A stretch of 64,000 bases of DNA, from the NCBI GenBank assembly GCA_964511555.1, contig CAZEFR010000002.1, positions 62,001 through 126,000 of the forward strand. The letters run 5' to 3'. The notes under the pieces were generated by a model. That model did no database searches and was not told the origin of the DNA. It was given only the letters and a program-made list of their open reading frames with translations. The translations under genes and the position numbers were made by a program. Source of the DNA: CAIZGX01 sp964511555 (lineage in GTDB: Bacteria; Bacteroidota; Bacteroidia; Flavobacteriales_D; Sanyastnellaceae). Positions 57,501 through 64,000 of this stretch are shown piece by piece; position 1 is the first letter of the stretch, and every line of letters begins with the position of its first letter.

Positions 57501-57899
57501 CTCCCAGAGGTCGGTGTACTTCATAACCTCCTTGCGGCAGGCGTTGTTGTACTCTTCCACCGAAATGGTCTTACCAATGTCTTCTTTCTTAATGCCTAAT
57601 GTTTTCTCTACGCTTAATTCAATGGGAAGTCCGTGCGTGTCCCAACCTGCCTTGCGGTGAACTTGTTTTCCACGAAGGGTTTGGTAACGACAAAAGATAT
57701 CTTTAATGGAACGCGCCATGACGTGGTGAATGCCCGGTATTCCGTTCGCAGAAGGTGGCCCTTCGAAAAACACGAACGGCTGTCCGCCTTCGCGTTCAGT
57801 GATACTGCGTTGGAAAATATTCTCCGCTTGCCAGTATGCTTGTATGTCGTTCGCTATTTGTGGAAGCGACAATCCTTTGATTTCCCTGTATTTGCCCAT
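54501..57899 (-). CDS. ileS: Isoleucine--tRNA ligase
   Basis: 1132 residues. HIGH box as P-G-I-H-H-V-M-A-R (His58-His59), KMSKS loop as K-M-S-K-R at 687-691, editing domain with A-W-T-T-T-P-W-T-L-P-S-N. The G-x-H-H and K-M-S-K-R forms and the long C-terminal part without a zinc finger resemble the eukaryote-like (type 2) enzymes. Start at ATG 57899; the frame is open to 58004 but would run into tRNA-Leu. A copy of the 18-bp repeat encodes residues 571-576 (P-N-N-H-S-V) in a variable insert. Confidence 0.97.
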   Translation of the reverse strand: MGKYREIKGLSLPQIANDIQAYWQAENIFQRSITEREGGQPFVFFEGPPSANGIPGIHHVMARSIKDIFCRYQTLRGKQVHRKAGWDTHGLPIELSVEKTLGIKKEDIGKTISVEEYNNACRKEVMKYTDLWEKLTKDMGYWVDMNDPYVTYDNKYIETVWWLLQQLHNKNLLYKGYTIQPYSPAAGTGLSSHELNQPGCYKEVKDTSAVAQFKLIDANATLNVNSDLPIYVLAWTTTPWTLPSNVALAVGEKINYTVVESLTPFGNERAYFIVASALREKYFPVANGENFEEFTAGDKKIPNRTVSELNGKQLLNLRYEQLLPFVQPNDGDAFKIIGGDFVTTEDGTGIVHIAPSFGADDFRVAKQNGMGNLTLVDRRGRFLPEVQDGTFLFGEEFVKEAYYSDEEKAVELTKQKASLGGIIKDTDKLQYLSVDERIVLKLQTEGKLFKKEKYAHNYPHCWRTDKPVLYYPLDSWFVKVPEKRNRLVELNNTIQWKPESTGTGRFGNWLENANDWNLSRSRFWGIPLPIWRTEDGSESICIGSVEELQTELKKSVAAGITENNPLENFQPNNHSVENYNLFDLHKPYVDKIVLVSPSGKPMHREADLIDVWFDSGAMPYAQWHYPFENKEKIDNNLSFPADFIAEGVDQTRGWFYTLHAIATLCFDSVAYKNVISNGLVLDKNGNKMSKRLGNAVDPFETLGKYGPDATRWYMITNSDPWENLKFDTEGIAEVQRTFFGTLSNTYSFFSLYANIDGYEASSNDPAVENRPELDKWIISKLNALTLEVEKNLDAFDPTPAARAIESFVNDHLSNWFVRLARKRFWHGEMTEDKRSAYATLHTCLKQVSQLMSPFAPFYSDWLFQSLNANNESVHLSHLEAGSFRDENLEARMDLAQRISSMALSIRKKENIKVRQTLAEIRIPVLDETTQSRIESVADLICSEVNVKAVKCVDEQTTKIVKDLKLNFKTLGKKCGKFMKEIQQFAQENAQEIISSIEKTGEYMWQKESILLQTEDVEIIPVDIPGWKVANQGNLTVALDVTITPELKEEGYARELVNRIQNLRKETNFEVTDKIIVKVSGENYLNDVLKNNSEYISSQVLASSLEFIPEMEGGVAVEWEGEEVVRLLLTKNL
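56172..56189 (-). repeat. 18-bp dispersed near-palindrome, copy 5 (inside ileS)
   Basis: Minus strand CCGAACAATCATTCGGTT, in frame as P-N-N-H-S-V. The flanking bases extend the arms to CAACCGAA / TTCGGTTG. Confidence 0.75.
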
Positions 57900-57921
57900 G
57901 GAAGGTATTGAAAATAGAGTG

Positions 57922-57929
57922 CAAAGATA
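57922..57929 (-). promoter_or_regulatory. Probable -7 element of ileS
   Basis: Minus-strand TATCTTTG, exact TAnnTTTG match, 22 bases before the ATG and just after the tRNA terminator. No spaced TTG. Confidence 0.45.
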
Positions 57930-57934
57930 AAAAC

Positions 57935-57961
57935 AAAAGCGGAGGGTTGACCTCCGCTTTT
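57935..57961 (-). terminator. Intrinsic terminator after tRNA-Leu
   Basis: Minus strand AAAAGCGGAGG-n5-CCTCCGCTTTT followed by GTTTTTAT: an eleven-base-pair stem with T-run between tRNA-Leu and ileS. Confidence 0.82.
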
Positions 57962-57965
57962 CAAG

Positions 57966-58047
57966 TGCGCATGGAGGGACTCGAACCCCCACGCCTCGCG
58001 GCACCAGATCCTAAGTCTGGCGCGGCTACCAATTACGCCACATGCGC
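57966..58047 (-). tRNA. tRNA-Leu (anticodon TAG)
   Basis: 82 bases. Acceptor GCGCATG pairs with CATGCGC, discriminator A. The anticodon stem CCAGA/TCTGG holds loop CTTAGGA with anticodon TAG (reads CUN codons). A long variable arm (class II) and T-loop GGTTCGAGTCC are present. CCA is not encoded. Confidence 0.95.
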
Positions 58048-58058
58048 ATGTTGCGGTG

Positions 58059-58066
58059 CAAATATA
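58059..58066 (-). promoter_or_regulatory. Probable -7 element of tRNA-Leu
   Basis: Minus-strand TATATTTG, exact consensus, 11 bases before the tRNA 5' end. No spaced TTG is visible. Confidence 0.5.
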
Positions 58067-58117
58067 CAATGCTTCTTGGAATATGAAAGTTTTTCTCTTC
58101 TGGATTAACTTAAATAG

Positions 58118-58927
58118 ATGAAATATTTCGTTTTACACACAATAATTTTTCTGATTTCATTGATTGGAATTCAGGCTCAGGGTATCCAAGGTGCCCGAAT
58201 GGCGGCTCTTAGCGGAAGTGCTCTTGCGCAAACCGATGCATTTGCCGGCTTTCACAACTTGTCTGCTTCTTCGGAATTGAAGGGACTGAATTGCTCCTTT
58301 TATGGACAGATACCCTACGGAATTTCCGCAATTAATGACGGCGGAATGGCTTTTTTGAAGCGTTTCGGAACGGGAGTTATGGGGGTCGTATGCCAATCTT
58401 ATGGGAATACCGAGTTTAATCGAAAGCGAGTAAACGTTGGATATACCCTTGCGCTGTCCCCGAAGTTGAGCGCTTCTGGCAGCCTCGGTTATTCTTCCAC
58501 GCGAATAATGAATGGCTATGGAGTTGCTTCCAATTTCTGGATGAACGTAAGTGCTACGTATGACATTCGCAAGGAATGGAAATGGGCTACTGTAGCAGAT
58601 CTTCCAATGAAATCTATACAGAACGATGAAGAATTGCCAGCAACGCTACGACTGGGAACAACCTATTCTTTTGGAGAACAGGTGAGCTTATCTGCGCAAC
58701 TGTCTTCCTCCACCTCACAAATAGCCTCGTTGAGTTACAGTTTTGGATTGGAATATTTTCCAATTGAAGTATTTGCTTTCCGATTGGGAATGAATACGCA
58801 CTGGCAAACTTGGTCTTTGGGCGTGGGAACACGCCTGAAGAGTTATTCGTTTGACGCATCAGCAACCGTTCATCCACAATTGGGTGTTACTCCGCAAATC
58901 TCTTTTACCTATGGAAGGAACAACTAA
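58118..58927 (+). CDS. Outer-membrane beta-barrel protein (PorV/PorQ-like)
   Basis: 269 residues. Signal peptide to A-Q-G, then Q-G-A-R-M-A-A-L-S-G-S-A-L-A-Q-T-D-A-F-A-G-F-H-N-L-S, similar to the start of PorV/UPF0164-type barrels (small residues followed by a D-x-F and an N-P/N-L). The rest is regular amphipathic beta strands. The exact family is uncertain. It overlaps the next gene by 17 bases and the pair is likely co-expressed. Confidence 0.65.
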   Translation: MKYFVLHTIIFLISLIGIQAQGIQGARMAALSGSALAQTDAFAGFHNLSASSELKGLNCSFYGQIPYGISAINDGGMAFLKRFGTGVMGVVCQSYGNTEFNRKRVNVGYTLALSPKLSASGSLGYSSTRIMNGYGVASNFWMNVSATYDIRKEWKWATVADLPMKSIQNDEELPATLRLGTTYSFGEQVSLSAQLSSSTSQIASLSYSFGLEYFPIEVFAFRLGMNTHWQTWSLGVGTRLKSYSFDASATVHPQLGVTPQISFTYGRNN

Positions 58928-60983
58928 GTGCTTGCTTTTTTTATTTTTTATGTTGAAGGTGATTTGTCCTTTTGCTCAGCATTCGGAAGAATTCGAATTG
59001 GATCAGGTGGTTGATCAGCGCATTGAAAGCATTTCAAGTTTGACGGAAGAAGGAAGTGAGATTGATTACTCTGCGCTGACGGAAGATCTGAATTATTTCG
59101 CTCGACACAGGCTCAATCTCAACTCAGCGGAAATAGCCGACTTGCAGGCGTTGGTTGTTTTGAGCGACGCTCAAATTAATTCGTTGTTCAGGCATATTTC
59201 CAAATATGGAAAATTGAAAAGCATATTTGAATTGCAGAGTGTTGTTGGAATGGATCTAATGACCGTTCGTTGGTTACAGCCTTTTGTTTTTGTGAATGAA
59301 GAAGATGGGTTTTCTGATTTTTCATTTCGAAGGTTGCGTGAAGAGGGAACGCATGATGTTCTCTTCCGAGCGAAACGAACGTTGCAAGAACAGGCCGGAT
59401 TTATTCCAGATGCAATGACAGGAAAGAAGAATTTTTTGGGAAGTGAATACGGAACGTATTTGCGCTATCGTTTTCAATATCGAAGAAATATTACATTCGG
59501 ACTAACGCTTGAAAACGATATTGGAGAACCGCTTCGTATGGGACCCGATTTTAAAAGCGCCTCGCTTTTTATTCGGGAAGCAAGAGCATTGAAACAACTG
59601 GTTATTGGCGATTATCAGGTTCAGTTCGGACAAGGACTCACCTGTTGGAACAGCATGGCTTTCGGCAAGTCGTCCTTTAGTGTTCAAGTGAAACGAAACG
59701 CCCAAAATCTTCGTCCATATTCTTCAGTAAATGAAGATTCTTTCTTTCGAGGTACAGGGGCAACTTTCGGAAATAAATTTTTAAGCACAACATTCTTTGT
59801 GTCTCGAAGAAAACTCGATGCGACTTTCACAACCGATACTGTGCTTTCTGACGACAATCAAGTGGTTAGTGCTCTTACTCTTGGTGGTCTTCACCGAACT
59901 GAAAGCGAACGCGCGAAAAAGAACGCTTTGACTGAAAATATTTATGGTGGAAATGTGCAGGTTCAACGTGGCATGTGGAAACTAGGAGCTGTTGCGGTTC
60001 ACAGAAGTTTCAGCGATTCTATTTCAGCGAAGACCGATTGGTATGCTCAAGGAAGATTTGCAGGAAAAAATCAAGATGTAGTGGGGGCGTATGCAGAAGG
60101 CGTTTGGCAGAATGTTTCGCTTTTCGGAGAAGTTTCAAGAAGTTCAAACGAAGCAATGGCCTCTGTTTTTGGAATGACAGCGGCATTGCATTCGCGTGTT
60201 TCTGCAACACTTTTGTTTCGCGATTTTGACACCGATTTTCAAGCGGTGTATTCGAATGTTCTTGCGGAAGGAAACAGTATTCTTCCTTCGAATGAAAGAG
60301 GAATTTATGCAAGTGTTCAGGCTCAATTGTCGAAGAAAATGAGCATGAATGCCTACACAGATGGGGTTCAATTTCCTTGGTTGAAATATCAAGTCACAGC
60401 TCCTTCAAGTTTCAGTGATAATCTTATTCAATTCAACTACAGGCCCGATAAGAAGCATGAGTTCTATGTGCGAATGCGCATCCGAAGGACTTCGATTGAT
60501 CGAAATGTTTTGAATCGAATTGATTATCCTGTAGATCGTTTTTCTCAGCAAATTCGATTGAATTTTATTTTCAGTCCGACTGAAAGTGTGAAATTTCACA
60601 GTCGCCTTGAGTTGGTAAAAACCAATGAAGAAGGGCTTCCGAATGAAAAGGGATATTTAGTTTTCCAAGACATCACTTGGAAGAAGATGAATGTTCCAGT
60701 TAGTGTAACGATTCGTTACGCATTGTTTCAATCAGATACGTGGAATGCGCGCCTGTATGCATACGAGAATGATGTGCTTTACAGTTACAGCATTCCGGCT
60801 TATTATGGAAAGGGAGCAAGAATCTACGGTATCTTCAAGTTCGATGTTCGAAGAAACATAGATGCTTGGTTTAGAGTTGCGCAATGGACATACACCGATC
60901 GAGATTATATCTCTTCAGGAAATTCAATGATTAGCGGATCTCGGAAAACAGATTGCACGCTGCAAATGCGCATGCAATTTTAG
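58911..60983 (+). CDS. Helix-hairpin-helix plus outer-membrane barrel protein
   Basis: 690 residues. Signal peptide, then an N-terminal domain (about 50-140) with ComEA-like helix-hairpin-helix repeats: H-R-L-N-L-N-S-A-E-I-A-D-L-Q-A-L and Y-G-K-L-K-S-I-F-E-L-Q-S-V-V-G-M. From about 160 it is a beta barrel (Y-L-R-Y-R-F-Q-Y-R-R, many Y/F/R strands, last residue F). Such proteins are common in Bacteroidota; a role in DNA binding at the surface is suggested by the HhH domain but not shown. Start at ATG 58911; an earlier in-frame ATG at 58851 has no signal peptide. Confidence 0.75.
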   Translation: MEGTTKCLLFLFFMLKVICPFAQHSEEFELDQVVDQRIESISSLTEEGSEIDYSALTEDLNYFARHRLNLNSAEIADLQALVVLSDAQINSLFRHISKYGKLKSIFELQSVVGMDLMTVRWLQPFVFVNEEDGFSDFSFRRLREEGTHDVLFRAKRTLQEQAGFIPDAMTGKKNFLGSEYGTYLRYRFQYRRNITFGLTLENDIGEPLRMGPDFKSASLFIREARALKQLVIGDYQVQFGQGLTCWNSMAFGKSSFSVQVKRNAQNLRPYSSVNEDSFFRGTGATFGNKFLSTTFFVSRRKLDATFTTDTVLSDDNQVVSALTLGGLHRTESERAKKNALTENIYGGNVQVQRGMWKLGAVAVHRSFSDSISAKTDWYAQGRFAGKNQDVVGAYAEGVWQNVSLFGEVSRSSNEAMASVFGMTAALHSRVSATLLFRDFDTDFQAVYSNVLAEGNSILPSNERGIYASVQAQLSKKMSMNAYTDGVQFPWLKYQVTAPSSFSDNLIQFNYRPDKKHEFYVRMRIRRTSIDRNVLNRIDYPVDRFSQQIRLNFIFSPTESVKFHSRLELVKTNEEGLPNEKGYLVFQDITWKKMNVPVSVTIRYALFQSDTWNARLYAYENDVLYSYSIPAYYGKGARIYGIFKFDVRRNIDAWFRVAQWTYTDRDYISSGNSMISGSRKTDCTLQMRMQF

Positions 60984-62317
60984 ATTCGTTTTAGAATTTC
61001 GTTTTCAATTTCTTCACTGTCCCAAATGGCTTCAATGTCGGGTCTGTTCATGACTTCCTTCATGATTTCATTTTGACGAATACCGCTGCTTAATGCTTCG
61101 TGGTATGGAATGTGACTGAAGGTTACTTGCGAATAAAGTGGAATCCATTTTTCAGGATACTTCGCTGCAAAGCGACCTTCAATTTTCTTTTGAAGAAGGA
61201 AATCTTTATCGGCGGTTAAATCGCGCATTTCAATGTAATTGCGAAGCGCTAATTCTAGAATGGCATCACCGTTTGGTTTGCGCGTCTTTCCGTACTCTTT
61301 CAATAGATCGGGATGGTCTTCGCCCATTTCCGTCATGAGACGATCAAGTTCACTGCAGTCTTCAAACCCGCTGTTCATGCCTTGTCCGTAAAATGGAACG
61401 ATAGCATGAGCAGAGTCCCCCATAAGTGCAACTTGGTTTTTGTAGTTCCAAGGATTGCATTTCGTCATGACTAAACTTGCTGTTGGATTCGTGTTGAAAT
61501 CGAGCAATAATTCCGGCATCATTGCTTTCGCATCTGGAAAATATTTTTCGAAGAAATCCAAAACGTCTTGATCTGTTTTCAATTTATCGAAGGAAACTTC
61601 GCCTTCAAAAGGAAAGAAGAGTGTGCATGTGAAACTACCGTCGATATTGGGAAGCGCAATCATCATGAACTCTCCTCGAGGCCAAATGTGAAGACAGTCT
61701 TTGCGCATTTGATGCGTACCGTCTGCATTTGCAGGAATCTCTAATTCCTTATAGCCGTGGTCTAAGTACGACTGTGAGTATTCATTGCGATCGAGTTTCG
61801 TCATGCGGGCACGAACAGCACTGAACGCACCATCTGTGCCGAAAATCTGATCGAATTGTTGACGAATACGCTCGCCATTTTTCCCTTCGAAAACAATGGT
61901 GTTTGTATCGAGTTCAACGTCTATGCATTTGTGTTCGAAGTTGAGAGAAACGTTTTCAAATTCCGAGGCACAGCGGACCAATGTTTGATTCAGAATTCCT
62001 CTTGAAACACTGTATATGGCTTGTCCTTCTTTTCCATAGGGTTGGTAGGTGAGTTCGCCATTTACTGCGTGCATCAAACGTCCACTCATTGGAAGTGCGA
62101 CCTCTTCAATTTCCTTTCGAATACCAGCGCCTTCAAGGCCTTTCCAACCGCGATCGCTTAGGGCGAGGTTAATACTCTTTCCTTGAACAACTTTCACGTT
62201 GCGAATGTCTGAACGACGATCAAATACTGAAACGGTGTATCCGCGTTTAGCGAGGTACACAGCCCATAAACTTCCAACTAATCCAGCCCCAACAACGGCA
62301 ACGTTTTTCTTGTTCAT
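60980..62317 (-). CDS. kmo: Kynurenine 3-monooxygenase
   Basis: 445 residues, FAD-dependent hydroxylase that turns kynurenine into 3-hydroxykynurenine on the way to quinolinate and NAD. FAD motif V-V-G-A-G-L-V-G-S-L-W-A near the start, G-R-L-M-H in the middle and G-D-S-A-H-A-I-V-P-F-Y-G-Q-G-M-N with E-D-C. Other kynurenine genes are not nearby. Start at ATG 62317, 1 base after the trans-sulfuration gene; an ATG at 62329 would overlap that gene. Convergent with the HhH barrel gene, overlapping 4 bases. Confidence 0.93.
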   Translation of the reverse strand: MNKKNVAVVGAGLVGSLWAVYLAKRGYTVSVFDRRSDIRNVKVVQGKSINLALSDRGWKGLEGAGIRKEIEEVALPMSGRLMHAVNGELTYQPYGKEGQAIYSVSRGILNQTLVRCASEFENVSLNFEHKCIDVELDTNTIVFEGKNGERIRQQFDQIFGTDGAFSAVRARMTKLDRNEYSQSYLDHGYKELEIPANADGTHQMRKDCLHIWPRGEFMMIALPNIDGSFTCTLFFPFEGEVSFDKLKTDQDVLDFFEKYFPDAKAMMPELLLDFNTNPTASLVMTKCNPWNYKNQVALMGDSAHAIVPFYGQGMNSGFEDCSELDRLMTEMGEDHPDLLKEYGKTRKPNGDAILELALRNYIEMRDLTADKDFLLQKKIEGRFAAKYPEKWIPLYSQVTFSHIPYHEALSSGIRQNEIMKEVMNRPDIEAIWDSEEIENEILKRI

Positions 62318-62318
62318 A

Positions 62319-63464
62319 TTAGATAGCATTTAATGCATTCGTTAAATCTTCAATTAAGTCCTCTGCGTCTTCAATTCCAACACTCAATCTTAAAAGTGAA
62401 TCGGTAATTCCGCTTCTTTCTCTTTCTTCTTTTGGAATAGATGCGTGTGTCATAGACGCAGGATGTCCAAGCAATGATTCTACTCCGCCTAATGATTCAG
62501 CAAGAGAGAATACACGAACCGCTTGTGCCAATTTCGAAGCATCTTCAAAACGATCTCCCTTCAAACTGAAAGATATCATCCCACCGAAATCGCGCATTTG
62601 TTTTTTAGCGACTTCATGATTCGGATGTGAAGGGAAGCCTGGCCAGTAAACCTTTTCCACTTTCGGATGGTTCGCCAAGAAGTTAGCCACCACAACGCCG
62701 TTTGCACAATGTCTTTCCATACGAACATGCAAGGTTTTCAAACCGCGCAATACCAAGAAACTGTCTTGTGGTCCTGGTGTAGCACCGCAGGAATTCGCAA
62801 TGAATGCCAATTGCTCATATAAGTTGTCGTCGTTGGTGCATAAAGCGCCCATCACAACATCGCTGTGTCCGTTTAAATATTTCGTAGCACTGTGCATAAC
62901 AATATCCGCGTTCATGTCTAACGGATTTTGAAGGTATGGCGATGCAAAAGTGTTATCTATGACAGAAATCAAATTATGCTTTTTTGCAAATTCTACGCAT
63001 CGTTCAATGTCTATGATTTTCATCATGGGGTTGGTTGGAGTTTCCACCCATAACATTTTGGTCTTTGCGTTCACTGTCCTTTCCAATGCATCGAAATCGT
63101 GCATGTCTACGAAGTGAAACACAATTCCATATTTTGCAAAAACCTTGGTGAACATGCGGTAGCTTCCGCCGTATAAATCGTCTGTTGCAATGACTTCGTC
63201 GCCAGGAACAAGAAGTTTAATGATTGCATCTGCCGCTCCCATTCCACTTGAAAAACACAAGCCGTGTTTAGCGTTTTCCAATTCAGCCAAGCAACGTTCC
63301 AATGCAACACGCGTCGGGTTTTTACCACGTGCGTAGGCATAGCCTTTGTGAACACCCGGAGACTCCTGAACGTAAGTTGAAGTTTGATAAATAGGAGTCA
63401 TGATGGCTCCAGTCGTTGGATCGGGCTCTTGTCCCGCGTGAATGGCTTTGGTTCCGAAACGCAT
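62319..63464 (-). CDS. Trans-sulfuration PLP enzyme (cystathionine gamma-synthase/lyase-like)
   Basis: 381 residues. Cys/Met metabolism PLP enzyme: I-H-A-G-Q-E-P-D, Y-A-R-G-K-N-P-T-R, F-S-S-G-M-G-A and the cofactor lysine in H-S-A-T-K-Y-L-N-G-H-S-D, then P-G-P-Q-D-S-F-L-V-L-R-G-L-K-T-L. This fits cystathionine gamma-synthase, beta-lyase or gamma-lyase; the exact activity cannot be told. Start at ATG 63464 (M-R-F-G-T-K-A-I-H), with 63482 also possible. Confidence 0.88.
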   Translation of the reverse strand: MRFGTKAIHAGQEPDPTTGAIMTPIYQTSTYVQESPGVHKGYAYARGKNPTRVALERCLAELENAKHGLCFSSGMGAADAIIKLLVPGDEVIATDDLYGGSYRMFTKVFAKYGIVFHFVDMHDFDALERTVNAKTKMLWVETPTNPMMKIIDIERCVEFAKKHNLISVIDNTFASPYLQNPLDMNADIVMHSATKYLNGHSDVVMGALCTNDDNLYEQLAFIANSCGATPGPQDSFLVLRGLKTLHVRMERHCANGVVVANFLANHPKVEKVYWPGFPSHPNHEVAKKQMRDFGGMISFSLKGDRFEDASKLAQAVRVFSLAESLGGVESLLGHPASMTHASIPKEERERSGITDSLLRLSVGIEDAEDLIEDLTNALNAI

Positions 63465-63517
63465 GGTAAAATTTTTCCGCAATTTACACCGAAGCGCTCA
63501 CAAACAAGCAGAACTAT

Positions 63518-64000
63518 TTACACGTTCTTTTCAATATACTTGATGATCTGTCCTGCAATATCGACACCCGTTGCAGATTCAATTCCTTCAAGGCCAGGCG
63601 ATGAGTTTACTTCAATAATAAGTGGACCTCTTTCGCTGCGAAGCATGTCAACCCCAGCAATACCAAGTTTCATGGCGTTAGCCGCTTTGATTGCTGCAAT
63701 TTCTTCCTCAGGAGTAAGCTCAATTACTTTGGCGGTGCCACCTCTGTGCAGGTTGCTTCGGAATTCACCTTCCTTCGCTGTGCGCACCATTGCGCCTACC
63801 ACGTGTCCATCTACCACAAACGCACGAATATCTTCCCCACGAGATTCTTTAATGAACTCTTGAACAATGACACGTGCTTTCAATCCATTGAACGCTTCAA
63901 TTACTGAAACCGCAGCTTTTTTATTTTCGGCAAGCACAACTCCTAAACCTTGTGTCCCTTCTAATAGCTTAATGATGACAGGCGCTCCGCCAACTTCCTT
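63518..64000 (-). CDS. rimK: RimK-family alpha-L-glutamate ligase, C-terminal part
   Basis: The gene runs off the right edge; 160 codons are visible. ATP-grasp ligase: P-V-I-I-K-L-L-E-G-T-Q-G-L-G-V, L-A-E-N-K-K-A, then D-I-R-A-F-V-V-D-G-H-V-V-G-A-M-V-R, R-S-N-L-H-R-G-G-T-A and the metal site V-D-M-L-R-S-E-R-G-P-L-I-I-E-V-N-S-S-P-G-L-E-G-I. RimK adds glutamates to ribosomal protein S6; other family members have different acceptors. The visible N-terminal part of the domain is absent, so this is a family-level call. Confidence 0.88.
   Translation of the reverse strand, partial: KEVGGAPVIIKLLEGTQGLGVVLAENKKAAVSVIEAFNGLKARVIVQEFIKESRGEDIRAFVVDGHVVGAMVRTAKEGEFRSNLHRGGTAKVIELTPEEEIAAIKAANAMKLGIAGVDMLRSERGPLIIEVNSSPGLEGIESATGVDIAGQIIKYIEKNV

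Noticed and set aside
57900..58004. Upstream extension of ileS
   Set aside because: It runs through the terminator and into tRNA-Leu.

Overview
The window looks like core chromosome of a member of the Bacteroidota, most likely order Flavobacteriales. Evidence: a MurF-alanine racemase fusion, substrates with type IX secretion (T9SS) C-terminal domains of both type A and type B, a DUF4835 gene between coaBC and recN, an IPExxxVDY-family gene beside pyruvate kinase, start codons preceded by A-rich stretches rather than Shine-Dalgarno sequences, and promoters of the Bacteroidota form TTG...TAnnTTTG. G+C is low to moderate, about 40% by eye. I see no insertion sequence, prophage, CRISPR array, integron or rRNA operon. 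Coding density is very high and no gap without a gene exceeds about 220 bases.

Layout. 1-6260: the end of a serine hydrolase, then a minus-strand run aroB, LpxH-like phosphoesterase, glycosyltransferase, valS. 6372-10088: a small membrane protein facing a minus-strand set DUF5522, porin, hutU. 10089-13785: a PLP deaminase-like enzyme facing pyk, the IPExxxVDY gene and an LD-carboxypeptidase. 13843-19596: metG facing ftsZ, then a Fur-family regulator and small secreted or lipidated proteins. 19659-23858: cyclophilin, pheS, pdhA and pdhC. 23925-26032: a T9SS cargo protein and an alpha-oxoamine synthase for long-chain bases. 26165-33049: bamD, rpoZ, coaBC, DUF4835, recN, truB, queA. 33187-35795: rplM-rpsI-rpsB-tsf. 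35966-40094: sdhCAB and a PAP2 phosphatase. 40143-50314 (minus): two unknown exported proteins, then polA, ribE and two large T9SS cargo proteins. 50397-58047 (minus): tRNA-Leu, ileS, a DksA-like protein with a lysine/alanine tail, lspA, murF-alr. 58118-64000: two outer-membrane proteins, then kmo, a trans-sulfuration enzyme and the end of rimK.

The genes themselves are mostly housekeeping: translation (four aminoacyl-tRNA synthetases, ribosomal proteins, EF-Ts), central carbon flow (pyk, pdhAC, sdhCAB), envelope building (murF-alr, lspA, bamD, LpxH-like) and secretion. I did not find an undescribed multi-gene system. The most unusual signals are at the DNA level: (i) five copies of an 18-bp near-palindrome CCGAACNNNNRTTCGGTY, four of them inside unrelated genes in the same reading frame, encoding P-N-x-x-S-V; (ii) a GTGTA-N5-TACAC palindrome in front of both the pyruvate kinase operon and the pyruvate dehydrogenase genes, and nowhere else in the window that I could find; (iii) terminator-like hairpins placed inside the coding sequence of the neighbouring gene, including one inside the signal-peptide region of the gene after sdhB.
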